From Planctomycetota bacterium (GTDB lineage: Bacteria > Planctomycetota > J058 > JAJDCQ01): a stretch of 64,000 bases of DNA. Where the stretch lies: the NCBI GenBank assembly GCA_029260755.1, contig JAJDCQ010000073.1, positions 23,765 to 87,764 on the forward strand. The letters are read 5' to 3'. Below the pieces are notes generated by a model. The model did no database searches. It was not told where the DNA came from and saw only the letters and a program-made list of their open reading frames with translations. The translations under genes and the position numbers were made by a program. This document shows, piece after piece, positions 39,901-48,390 of this stretch (position 1 is its first letter; the number at the start of each line of letters is the position of its first letter).

Positions 39901-41186
39901 ATCGCGCCATCGGCGATCTCGACGAGCACCTCGGCGAGCCGGGCATCGGCGGACGCGATCGCGAGCTTCGCCGCGTCCGACTCGCGCCGGGCCTCCGCCT
40001 CGGCCGTCCGCGCCCGGCCGAGCGCCTCGCGGGCGCGGGCGGCCTCGTCCTCGGCCCGGGCCTGAGCGTCTGTCGCATCCTCGGTCGCATCGCGGATCGC
40101 GGCGAACGAGCGAGAGACGACGACGCCCGCGCCGACCGCGAGGGCGACCAGAGCGGCGCCGCCGAGCCCGATCGTCGCGGCGAACGCCCGGTGGCGGGCG
40201 GCCCAGCGGAGCGCGCGCTCGCCGCGGCCGACGGGGCGCGCCGCGATCGGTTCGCCGGCGAGGAAGCGGTCGAGGTCGGCGGCGAGGGCGCCCGCGTCGG
40301 GGTAGCGCCGGTCGGGCGCCTTCTCGAGGCAGCGCAGCGCGATCGTCTCGAGGTCGCGGGGGATCCGGGCGTCGAGCCGGCGCGGCGCGACCGGGTCGTC
40401 GCGGAAGACCTGGTGGAGGATCTCGAGGAGCGAGGTCCCCTCGAACGGCGGCCGGCCGACCAGGGCGCGGTAGAGGACGCCGCCCACCCCGTAGACGTCG
40501 ACGGGAGGTCGGACCCCCTCGCCCCGCGCCTGCTCCGGCGCGAGGTACTGAGGCGTGCCGACGAGCTGGCCGGACCTCGTCAGGGTCGCGTCGTCCGCGT
40601 CGAGGTCGCGGGCGAGGCCGAAGTCGGTCAGGTGGACGCCGCCAGCGTCGTCGACGAGGACGTTCTGCGGCTTGACGTCGCGGTGGAGGACGCCCGCCCG
40701 GTGGGCGTGCTCGAGCGCCCGGGCCAGGTCGCGGACGATCTCGGCGACCCGGCGCGCGTCGGGTCGGCGCTCGGAGAGGAGGTCCTCGAGCGAGCTCCCA
40801 TCGACGAAGTCCATCACGATGAACGGTCGGCCGGCCTGCTCGCCGACCTCGTGGACGCTGACGATTCCCGGGTGCCGGAGCCGCGCGGCCGCGCGCGCCT
40901 CCCGGGCGAACCGTTCGAGGAGGCGCGGCTCGATGCGGTCCGACGACCCCGCGCCGAGCAGCTTGATCGCGACGTCCCGGCGCAGGGCCGGATCGTGGCC
41001 GCGGACGACGACGCCCATCCCGCCGCGGCCGAGCTCTGCCGTGACGGCGTAGCGGCCCACCATCGCGGGGATGCCCGCGCTCCTCGCTGGGCCGCCCGAG
41101 CCACTGCCCGAGCCGGGTCGCGGCGAGAACGGAGGCGGCGAGCGGCCGGGGCCGGTCGGCGGCGGGGAGGCCGGGGGGAGCGTCAC
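36924..41186 (-). CDS. Transmembrane Ser/Thr kinase with C-terminal WD40 repeats (paralogue A)
   Basis: The GTG at 41186 overlaps the stop of the upstream kinase gene (GTGA), giving a 1420-residue protein. A Pro/Gly/Ser-rich N-terminus precedes a kinase domain with G53-RGGMG, Lys75, HRDVKPQN and DFGLARD. A membrane helix (AATIGLGGAALVALAVGAGV, about 330) and a short helical stalk follow. The rest, about 950 residues, is a series of WD40-like repeats (VAWSGDGTLAVPD, LAWSPDGRWLATGS, LSFGPDGELVAT and similar), enough for two beta-propellers. It is a close paralogue of the gene just upstream, so the pair arose by tandem duplication. It is the last gene of the kinase cluster. Confidence 0.92.
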   Translation of the reverse strand: MTLPPASPPPTGPGRSPPPFSPRPGSGSGSGGPARSAGIPAMVGRYAVTAELGRGGMGVVVRGHDPALRRDVAIKLLGAGSSDRIEPRLLERFAREARAAARLRHPGIVSVHEVGEQAGRPFIVMDFVDGSSLEDLLSERRPDARRVAEIVRDLARALEHAHRAGVLHRDVKPQNVLVDDAGGVHLTDFGLARDLDADDATLTRSGQLVGTPQYLAPEQARGEGVRPPVDVYGVGGVLYRALVGRPPFEGTSLLEILHQVFRDDPVAPRRLDARIPRDLETIALRCLEKAPDRRYPDAGALAADLDRFLAGEPIAARPVGRGERALRWAARHRAFAATIGLGGAALVALAVGAGVVVSRSFAAIRDATEDATDAQARAEDEAARAREALGRARTAEAEARRESDAAKLAIASADARLAEVLVEIADGAMDAREAAAAWTLLARANALAPSPAARWRLLEARAESPRLRFQSPSLHTANAIALAFTGDGGLVGFSGGSFTRWRATTGEAAPFIATRGVSPSLAGRPRFSPSGRLLATPSSKASISVIDATTGALVRDVAVPGLVASLTEVAISPDDALLAVASKAGLDLWRIETGERIEEPDDAGPATAVAWRADGRAIALARGASVSVIPIGASGAPDRSRASVLDAGAPATALALSSDGAVLAIGTGDGRVRIVATAGSDDAEPVDGTPFAGLGRAASIELVAFVEGGLVTSNGAAIALVDLTTGRTVGRWIGSNTRTGVAVAHDGRTFAHATHSTGRRLVVRDAAGLTVRALEGHNSIDTARLDPSGRVLASTGDRVLLWDARTGALITALSEDPSTFHGDVAWSGDGTLAVPDRNGMKLFRRDESGGWSSVRLPWTPVGHAGVAFSPDGARIAIAHSYRDEEKETRGMVTVHDVASGEALATLGYHHVAPGQVAWSPDGRWIMTRSGADRLKLWEASTGEEIGPSLIPQGIVKKAMGAAFSPDGERLAFSQGGFVHIWDLATRRAAAVLDPPATGDPAGELAWSPDGRWLATGSLAGHARGRIYVWDAESGEVIHAIPGHASAIGHLSFGPDGELVATSVNEIRIWDLPDRPRTGPIAALRKSVGILAFDAIGARLAIGSSDGKIHLYDLEARRVTRTLDTGRDQVRSLLFVPERGAIVLGDPEGVIRSWIVDGPNESVEVLSSSETLRSYSLAITPSGELAVSHTRKGQIIVHDVESGDELLRVGDVDFPGAPHRLTTSLTFDPDGDRLAVGGIGGISIIDPRGGVILERLVARQSRNAALAWSPDGTRLASGGKPRIRIWDVAASRELGRLEPDEVHDAAGGISSLAWRGNRIASAAGNRIARVWDAASHEEWLRITRRGTTASPRSVAFHPRDADRLAIGWSDGVVMLLETEPLARTPDELVEEARAATRLMIDGADVIREPAPARFIEARRGD

Positions 41187-44100
41187 CGGGGCGCCCTCCG
41201 GTCGGTCGGAGGGGCGGTGATGATCAGCCGCCGGCCGGGCGCCGGGCGGACCGTCGCGCCCTCGACGCGCAGACCGGTCGAGCGCTCCGCCTCGGCGATC
41301 AGCTCGGCGTCGGTGCGGTCGATGCCTTCGAGCGCGTGGACGGTGACGGCGCCGTCGCTCCAGCCGACGAGGAGGCGCTCGTTCGCGAAGGCGACGGGCC
41401 GCGGGCGCGACTGGCCGCGGAGAGGAATCGTCAAGCGACGCTCGCCGGTGGCGACGCTCCAGATCGCGACCTCTTCGCTCGTCGCGGCGGCGACGAGGGC
41501 GCCAGATCCGTCGAACGCGAGCCCCGCCATGTAGCCGTTCGCCGCGAGGTCTCGCGCCCGGGACGAGCCGTCGCTCTCGAAGGTGATGAGCCGGACCGCG
41601 CGGCTGCGCCCGACCGCAATGGTCCGGCCGTCCGGGGAGAGGGCGAGGACATCGAGTCGGCCGGGGTCGGTCTCGACGAGGCGGTCGCCGCGGCCGGCAT
41701 CGAACACGACGAGCCCGCTCGACCACGCGACGACGAGGCGGGATCCGTCGCTGCTCCAGGCGGTCGCGCGCACCCGGCTCGCCTCGTCGGCGAGCACCTG
41801 TCGGTCGCCGGTGGCGAGGTCGACGACCGCGACCTCGCCGCCACGCTCGCCCCAGCGGAGCGCTCGGCGGCCGTCGGGCGAGAGCGACGTCGGCCCGGAT
41901 CCCTCGGCGAGCACGCGGAAGCGGTCCTCGCCCGGCCGCCGCTCGAGGACGTCTCCGTCCTCGTGAACGGCGCGGACCCGACCGTCGAGGAGCAAGGCCG
42001 ACGCGGTCAGCCCGTCCCGCCGAAGGATCGTCGGCGGGTCGTCTCCCGCGAGGTCGGTCGACCGGATGGTGCCGTCGAGGTCGGTCGACGCGACCCGTCG
42101 GCCGGTCGGGTCGACCGTGAGGGTGGCGACGCCCTTCCCGCGCTCGTGCTGCGCGATCGGGCCTGGCGGCGCGAGCGACTCGGGGACATCCCAGACGCGG
42201 ATGTCGTGGTCGTTGCTGGTCGTGACGAGGCTCGCCCCCGGGCCGAACGCGATGCTGGTGATGCGGGTCGCGTGGGCGCGGATGGTCGTGACGAGCTCGG
42301 CGCGGGCGAGGTGCCACACGGAGACGAGCGCCTCGAGCCCGCCCGCGGCCAGGAGACGGCCGTCGGCGCTCCAGGCGATCTCGGCCGCCTTGCGGTAGTC
42401 CCCGGGGACTGGCAGCGCCGCGACGGCGCGGCCGACCTCGACGTCCCAGACGTGGACGTGCTCTTCGGACTCCCACGCGAGCAGCCGGCCGTCGGGCGAG
42501 AACGCCGCGCCGTTCACCCGGTCGGTGATCTCGTCCGGCGGGCCTCGATGGCGGGCGCCCGTCTCGACGTCGTGGACCTGGAGCCGTCCCCCGCCGTTCG
42601 CCGTGGCCATGAGGCGCCCTCCCGGCTGGAGCGAGATCGAGAGGGGCGGCTTGCGATGGTCGCCGATGATCGGACCGAGCGTGCGCGAGGCCAGGTCGAA
42701 GAGGCGGACGCATCCGCGGGTCTGCTCGCCGGCGGCGCGATAGTACCGCGTCGCCAGGGCGATCGTCTCGCCGTCGCGCGAGACGTCGATCGCCGCCAGG
42801 TGGAGTCCGGGGGCGGTCGAGTCGCCAGCGGACGCGGCGCTCGGAGCCGGCGCGTCGAGGAGCGTCTCCGGCTCGGTCCAGGCGGCGTCGGGGTCGGCCG
42901 GGATGCGCTGGGCGAGCAGCCGGCCTCCGTCCGCGACGAGGAGGCGCCCGTCGGGTAGCCAGGCGAGGTCGTCGCCCGAGCCGAGCTCGCCCGGGGGCGA
43001 GCCGAGGGCGGCGCCCGTGCGCGCGTTCCAGAGGCGGATCTCTCTCGCCATCCCCACGCTTGCGAGGGTCCGACCGTCGGGGCTGACGACGGCGCGCTTG
43101 ACGTAGGGATGCCCCACCAGCTGGGCGCGCGTCTCGCCGGTCGCGGCGTCGAGGACGCGCACGCCGCGGTCGGGCGCCGAGCTCGCGACGAGCCGTCCGT
43201 CGGGCGCGACGGCGATCGGGAAGTGGCGGTGGGCTGACGCGAGCGGGAATCGGCGCGCCGTTCCAGCGGCGTCCCAGACGGTGACGTGGTAGTCCTCGCC
43301 GCCCGCGACGATCCGCTGGTCCGCGAACGCGACGACCTGGATCGCCTTCCCCGCGGCGCCCTGAAGGGTTCGAAGGGCCCGTCCGGTCGCGAGCTCGATC
43401 TCCAGGACGCCTCCGAGGTGGCCGCCCGCGACGACGCGGCGGCCGTCGCTCGAGAAGGCGAGCGCCGAGACGGTCTGGTCGGGGAACGCCGCGATCGGAT
43501 CGACCGGACCGCCCGGCGGAATCAGGACGATCGAGCGGCCGCTGGCGGCGGCGAGCGTGTCGCCGCCGGGGGCGATCGCCACCGCGACGCAGGGTGAACC
43601 CGTCTCGTGCCGGGCGACCGGGTCCCCGGTCTCGGCGTTCCAGAGCCAGATCCGACCGTCACGCGCCGCGCCGGCGAGACGTCCCTCACGGAGGGCGACG
43701 CTCGAGACGCGGACATCGTCGAGCTCGATCTCGAGGACGTCCTCGGCCGATCGAAGGTCGACGATCGTGAGCCGTTCGCTGTCGGAGGTCGCCGCGGCGA
43801 GTTGCCGACCGTCGGGGCTCACCGCGATCGGCCACGACGAGAGGGCCGCTCCCTCCCGCGGCGGCAGGCTCGGTCGCTCCAGGCCGGTGGCGAGGTCCCA
43901 GCGCCTGATCTCTCGGGCGACGACCACGGCCAGGTCGGGGCCGTCGAGGGCGACCGCCATCGCCGAGTTCTGGAGCGACGCCGGGCTGGCCCAGCGCAGG
44001 CGGGGGGAGCGGCTTCGCGCGTCGAGGAGCTGGAGGCGCGCCTCGGGCGACGGGGCGAGCTCGAGAGCGGCGGCCGCGAGCACCCAGGCGGTGGGCGACT

Positions 44101-45354
44101 CGCCGCGGGCGGCGGCGCGTCCGGCGCGCTCGGTGAGGATGCGCGCGACCCGCTCGGCCGCCGCGGAACGGGCGGCGCGCGCCCGGTCCGCCTCGGTCCG
44201 GGCGTCCGCCTCGGCGGCGCGGGCGCGGGCGAGGGCCGCCGCGGCCGTCGCCTCCTCGCGCTCGGCGTCGGCGCGCGCGGCGCGCGCTTCGTCGAGGGCG
44301 CGTCGCACCTCCAGCCACGCGTAGACGCCGGCGCCGGCGCCCCCGCCGACGAGGGCGAGGGCGAGAAGCAGCCCGATCGCGACCGTCGCGGCGAACGCCC
44401 GATCGCGCCGCGCCCAGCGCGCGACCCGCTCGAGCCGTCCGATCGGGCGGGCGGCGATCGGCTCGCCGGCGAGATGGCGGTCGAGGTCATCGGCGAGCGC
44501 CTCGGCCGAGGCGTAGCGTCGCTCCGGGCGCTTGTCGAGGCAGCGGAGGGCGATCGTCTCGAGGTCGCGGGGGATCGTCCGGTCGAGGCGGCGGGGGCGC
44601 TCGGGCTCGGCCGTGAAGACGCGGTCGAGCACCTCGAGGACGGTCTCGCCGGGGAACGGCGATCGGCCGAGGAGGGCGCGGTAGAGGACGGCGCCCGCCC
44701 CCCAGACGTCGGCGGCGGGGCCGACGTCGGGGTCGCCGCGCGCCTGCTCGGGGGCGACGTACTCCGGCGTGCCGACGAGCTGCCCCGGCGCGGTGAGGGT
44801 CGCCTGGTCGATCGCGGTCAGGTCGCGGGCGAGGCCGAAGTCGCCGAGCCTCACCGCGCCGCCGCGATCGATCAGGACGTTCTGCGGCTTGACGTCGCGG
44901 TGGAGGATCCCGGCGCCGTGGGCGTGGGCGAGGGCGCGGGCGAGGTCGCGGACGATCGTGGCGGCGCGCCGCGGGGCGAGGCGGCCGCGGGCGAGGACCC
45001 GATCGAGGCTCTCGCCGTCGACCCAGTCGAGGACGATGAACGGCCGTCCGGCGTGCGCGCCGACCTCGTGGACGGCGACGATCCCCGGATGGCGGAGGCG
45101 CGCGGCGGCCCGCGCCTCGCGGACGAAGCGCTCGGCGTGGCGGCCGATCGGGTCGAGCGCGCCGGCGATCACCTTGATCGCCACCGGCCGGCGGAGGGCC
45201 GGGTCGAACGCGCGGAGGACCACGCCCATGCCGCCCCGGCCGATCTCGCGGTCGACGACGTAGCGGCCGATGCGGCTCTCGGGAGCGTGGATGGCGGCGA
45301 CCCTCGCGCGGGCCGGGTGGCTCGAGACGCCCGCGTCGTCCCCGATGGTGTCAC
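41183..45354 (-). CDS. Transmembrane Ser/Thr kinase with C-terminal WD40 repeats (paralogue B; start disrupted)
   Basis: The kinase domain (VAIKVIAG, HRDVKPQN, DFGLARD), membrane helix (ATVAIGLLLALALVGGG) and WD40 repeats match paralogue A. The only in-frame ATG near the 5' end, at 45229, is the Met inside the ATP loop (GRGGMG). The frame upstream encodes RIGRYVVDREIGRGG, the expected kinase start, and stays open to a stop at 45371-45373. It holds no ATG, GTG, TTG or CTG. A GTG at 45354 is one frame off; one extra base in the CCCC run at 45340-45343 would restore it. The end coordinate here assumes that GTG. The stretch 45230-45354 should be treated as frame-disrupted. It lies 30 nt after the preceding kinase gene. 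Confidence 0.85.
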
Positions 45355-45384
45355 GCCGGCCGGCGGCCGGTCAAAGAACGCGCG

Positions 45385-48285
45385 TCAGCGTCGGAGCTCG
45401 GCCTCGACCTGGGCGGCGACCCGATGGGCGAGCAGCTCGATCGCGGTCACCCGACCGAGGTACGCGTTCCGGGCTGCCGCCGACCGCTCCAGGGTCTCGC
45501 GCGCGGCGTCCGTCCGGCCGAGGCGCGCCTCGGTCAGCGCCCGGACCGCGAGGGTGTAGGCCCTCCACTCGGGGAAGTCGCCCTCGGCGGCGGCGACGGC
45601 CTGCGCGGCGGCCCGGTTCGCGGCGGCGATGAGGTCCTCCTTCGACCGTCCGAGCCCGGCGGGCGCCTCCGTGCGGAGGTAGAGGCTGGCGAGCTCGATC
45701 GCGACCTGCGGCCCGCCGGTCGCGCGCCCGGTCAGGACGCGCTCGGCGCCCGCGAGGTCGCCGGCGGCGAAGCGGGCGCGGGCCTCGTTCGCCGCGACCG
45801 CGGCCGCGGCGACGATGGGGACGCGGCGCCGGACGAGGTCGGTCAGGCCGACGAGGCGCGCCTCGTCGACGCGATGGAACCGGGAAAAGCTCGCGACGAG
45901 CTCGGGGTCGATGGCCTGGGCGCGCCGGACGTTCTCGTCGTAGTACTGCGTCGCCGGTCCGCCGGTTCCGGCCGCCAGGACATACGGCGCGAGGGTGGCG
46001 GCGTGGATGAGGTAGGGCGTCGCGTCGCCGGCCGGGCCCTCGCGCGCGGCGAGGAACTGCTCGTGTGCCGCGCCGGTGCCCTCGGGGGTGGCGGCGAGGG
46101 TGACCGCCCGGGAGAGATGCGCGCCGGGGCCGTCGGGCGTCCGGGCGAGCCAGGCGTCGAACGATCGCCGCGCGTCGGCGGCTCCGTCGGCGGCCTGGAA
46201 CCGGAGCTCGAGGGCGATCGGGCACCCGGGCAGCCGGGCGAGGAGGGCGTCCGCCTCGACCCGGGCCGAGACGACGTCGCCGGCGACCAGGGACGTCCAG
46301 CCGCGCGTGATGGCGACCTCGACCGCCGCCGGAGCGGTCGGTCGGGCGGGCGCGAGGCGGCTCGCGGCGGCGACGAGGTCGCGCGCCTCGGCCAGCAGGT
46401 CGGCGCGCTCCGCGGGGGAGGCCGCGCCGGGCGAGCCGCCGCGGAAGAGGTCGGCGCGCGCCCGTCCGATGAGGGGCGCGGGGGCATCGGGCGCGGCCGC
46501 CCGGGCGGCCTCGAACAGATCGAGGGCGGCGTCGACCTCGAAGCGCGAAAGGGCCAGCCAGCCGGCCTCGGCGTCGATCAGGGCGGGGTCGACCCCACCC
46601 GCGTCGCGGGCGCGCGCGATCGAGTCGGCGGCGAGGCTCCAGCGGCGGCGCCGCCGGGCGAAGCGTGAGGCGAGGACCGCCGCGAGGCCGACCGTCTCGG
46701 GCGACGCGATCCGGTCGAGGTCCGCGACGGCCTCGTCATGGCGTCCGAGCTCCCAGCGGCCGATCGCGCGGAGGAGCCGCGCCGGTCCCGCCCCGAGGTC
46801 ATCGGCATCGTCGATGAGGTCATCGAGCGAGGGGAGGGCCGCCGAGAGAGCCGCCGGATCGCCCGCCGCGATCGCCGCCGACACCGCACCGAGAGGCCCC
46901 TCATTGCCCCCCGCGGCGACGAGCTCGTCGAGGCGCCGACCGCCGCCCGCGAGGTAGAGCGCGACCGCCGGCGCCGGATCGAACCGCGCCCCGACGATCG
47001 CATCGGAGCCAGCGCCCGTGCCGTTCGTGCCCGTGCCCGTGCCCGTGCCCGTGCCCGTGCCCGTGCCCGTGCCCGTGCCCGAGGCCGTGCCCGAGGCCGT
47101 GCCCGTGCCCGAGGCCGTGCCCGCGCCCGAGCCCGTGTCTCCGCGCGCCCCGGCGTCCGGATCGACCGCCGGCCCGCCCCGCCCGACGACGAGGACCGCG
47201 CCGATCGCCCCGGCCGCGACGCCGGCCACGACGAGCACCGCCGTCACGACGGTCGACACCTGGCCGCGCCGCCCGGGCGCGGCGCCCGGTGCGTCCGGAG
47301 CCGGCGCCGCCGGGATCCCCGGCTGCGCCGCCGAGGGCGCGCTCGCCGTCGGAATCGGCGGCGGCAGCAGCCCGCCCGCGGGCGCCGCGCCGGCCGGCCG
47401 CCCCGTCCCGGCGAGGAGGCCGAGGCGCGTCCCGCCGTGGCGGCTGTCCGAGCTCGGGCGGTAGCTCGTCAGGAAGCGTTCGCACGCGACAGCCAGCTCG
47501 CGGGCCGACGGGAAGCGGCGCGCCGGGTCCTTCTCGAGGCAGCGCAGGACGAGCGCGTCGAGCGCGGCGGGAATCTCGCGGTTTCGCTTCATCGGAGGCG
47601 GCGGCGGGCGCTCGACGTGCGCCGTCATCACGTCGAGGCTGTTGCTCCCGTCGAACGGCGGTCCGCCGCACAGCATCTCGTAGAGGACGGCGCCGAGGGC
47701 GTAGAGATCGGCCCGGGCGTCGATCGGCCGGTCGCGGCTCGGCTTGATCTGCTCGGGCGCCATGTAGCGGACCGTCCCGAGCACCTCGCCGCTCTGGGTG
47801 AGCGCGTTCGAGTCGAGGAGGTCGCGGACGAGGCCGAAGTCCGAGAGGAAGCACCGTCCGCCGCCGTCGATGAGGATGTTGAGCGGCTTGACGTCGCGGT
47901 GGACCATCCCCTCGCCGTGGGCGTGGGCGAGGGCGAGGGCGATCGCGCCCGCGACGCCGACCGAGCCGCGGACGGTGAGCGGCCCCCGCTGGAGACGGGC
48001 GGCGAGGGTCTCCCCATCGATGTAGTCCATCACCATGAAGTGGACGCCGCCGAGGGCGCCCACCTCGTGGACCGAGACGATCGACGGGTGGCGCAGCCGG
48101 GCCGCCGCCCGCGCCTCGCGCTGGAACCGCTCGACGCCGACCGGGTTCGTCGCCGTCGACGGATGGAGGACCTTGACGGCCACCGGCGCCGACCGACGCC
48201 GGTCGCGGGCGAGATAGACGGTCCCCATACCCCCGCGGCCGAGGGGGCGGATCATCTCGAAGGGACCGAGCTCTGTAAGGTTCAT
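45385..48285 (-). CDS. Transmembrane Ser/Thr kinase with TPR-like C-terminal region and Gly-Thr repeat linker
   Basis: The 966-residue protein is counted from ATG 48285, just before a kinase start (LGPFEMIRPLGRGGMG); a TTG at 48357 and a GTG at 48288 are alternatives. The kinase has G16-RGGMG, Lys38, HRDVKPLN and DFGLVRD. A proline-rich stretch leads to a membrane helix (VVTAVLVVAGVAAGAIGAVLV). A Gly-Thr repeat linker is encoded by a hexamer array (47030-47077). The C-terminal 500 residues are alpha-helical, with repeats like LIDAEAGWLALSRFEVDAAL that suggest diverged TPRs. It is the upstream neighbour of the WD40 kinases. Confidence 0.9.
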   Translation of the reverse strand: MNLTELGPFEMIRPLGRGGMGTVYLARDRRRSAPVAVKVLHPSTATNPVGVERFQREARAAARLRHPSIVSVHEVGALGGVHFMVMDYIDGETLAARLQRGPLTVRGSVGVAGAIALALAHAHGEGMVHRDVKPLNILIDGGGRCFLSDFGLVRDLLDSNALTQSGEVLGTVRYMAPEQIKPSRDRPIDARADLYALGAVLYEMLCGGPPFDGSNSLDVMTAHVERPPPPPMKRNREIPAALDALVLRCLEKDPARRFPSARELAVACERFLTSYRPSSDSRHGGTRLGLLAGTGRPAGAAPAGGLLPPPIPTASAPSAAQPGIPAAPAPDAPGAAPGRRGQVSTVVTAVLVVAGVAAGAIGAVLVVGRGGPAVDPDAGARGDTGSGAGTASGTGTASGTASGTGTGTGTGTGTGTGTGTNGTGAGSDAIVGARFDPAPAVALYLAGGGRRLDELVAAGGNEGPLGAVSAAIAAGDPAALSAALPSLDDLIDDADDLGAGPARLLRAIGRWELGRHDEAVADLDRIASPETVGLAAVLASRFARRRRRWSLAADSIARARDAGGVDPALIDAEAGWLALSRFEVDAALDLFEAARAAAPDAPAPLIGRARADLFRGGSPGAASPAERADLLAEARDLVAAASRLAPARPTAPAAVEVAITRGWTSLVAGDVVSARVEADALLARLPGCPIALELRFQAADGAADARRSFDAWLARTPDGPGAHLSRAVTLAATPEGTGAAHEQFLAAREGPAGDATPYLIHAATLAPYVLAAGTGGPATQYYDENVRRAQAIDPELVASFSRFHRVDEARLVGLTDLVRRRVPIVAAAAVAANEARARFAAGDLAGAERVLTGRATGGPQVAIELASLYLRTEAPAGLGRSKEDLIAAANRAAAQAVAAAEGDFPEWRAYTLAVRALTEARLGRTDAARETLERSAAARNAYLGRVTAIELLAHRVAAQVEAELRR
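47030..47077. repeat. (CCCGTG)8 hexamer array inside a kinase gene
   Basis: Eight perfect copies, with several CCCGAG and GCCGTG variants on the right flank, encode an alternating Gly-Thr linker just outside the membrane helix. Unit changes would preserve frame. Confidence 0.9.
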
Positions 48286-48390
48286 CACGGCGAGTTCATC
48301 CGCCGGAAGCCGTTCGACTCCTTCATAGCCGATCCGGACCCCGTTCTCCAAAGGCAAGTGCTGGATCGGTCAGGGTTTCTCGATGACCGT

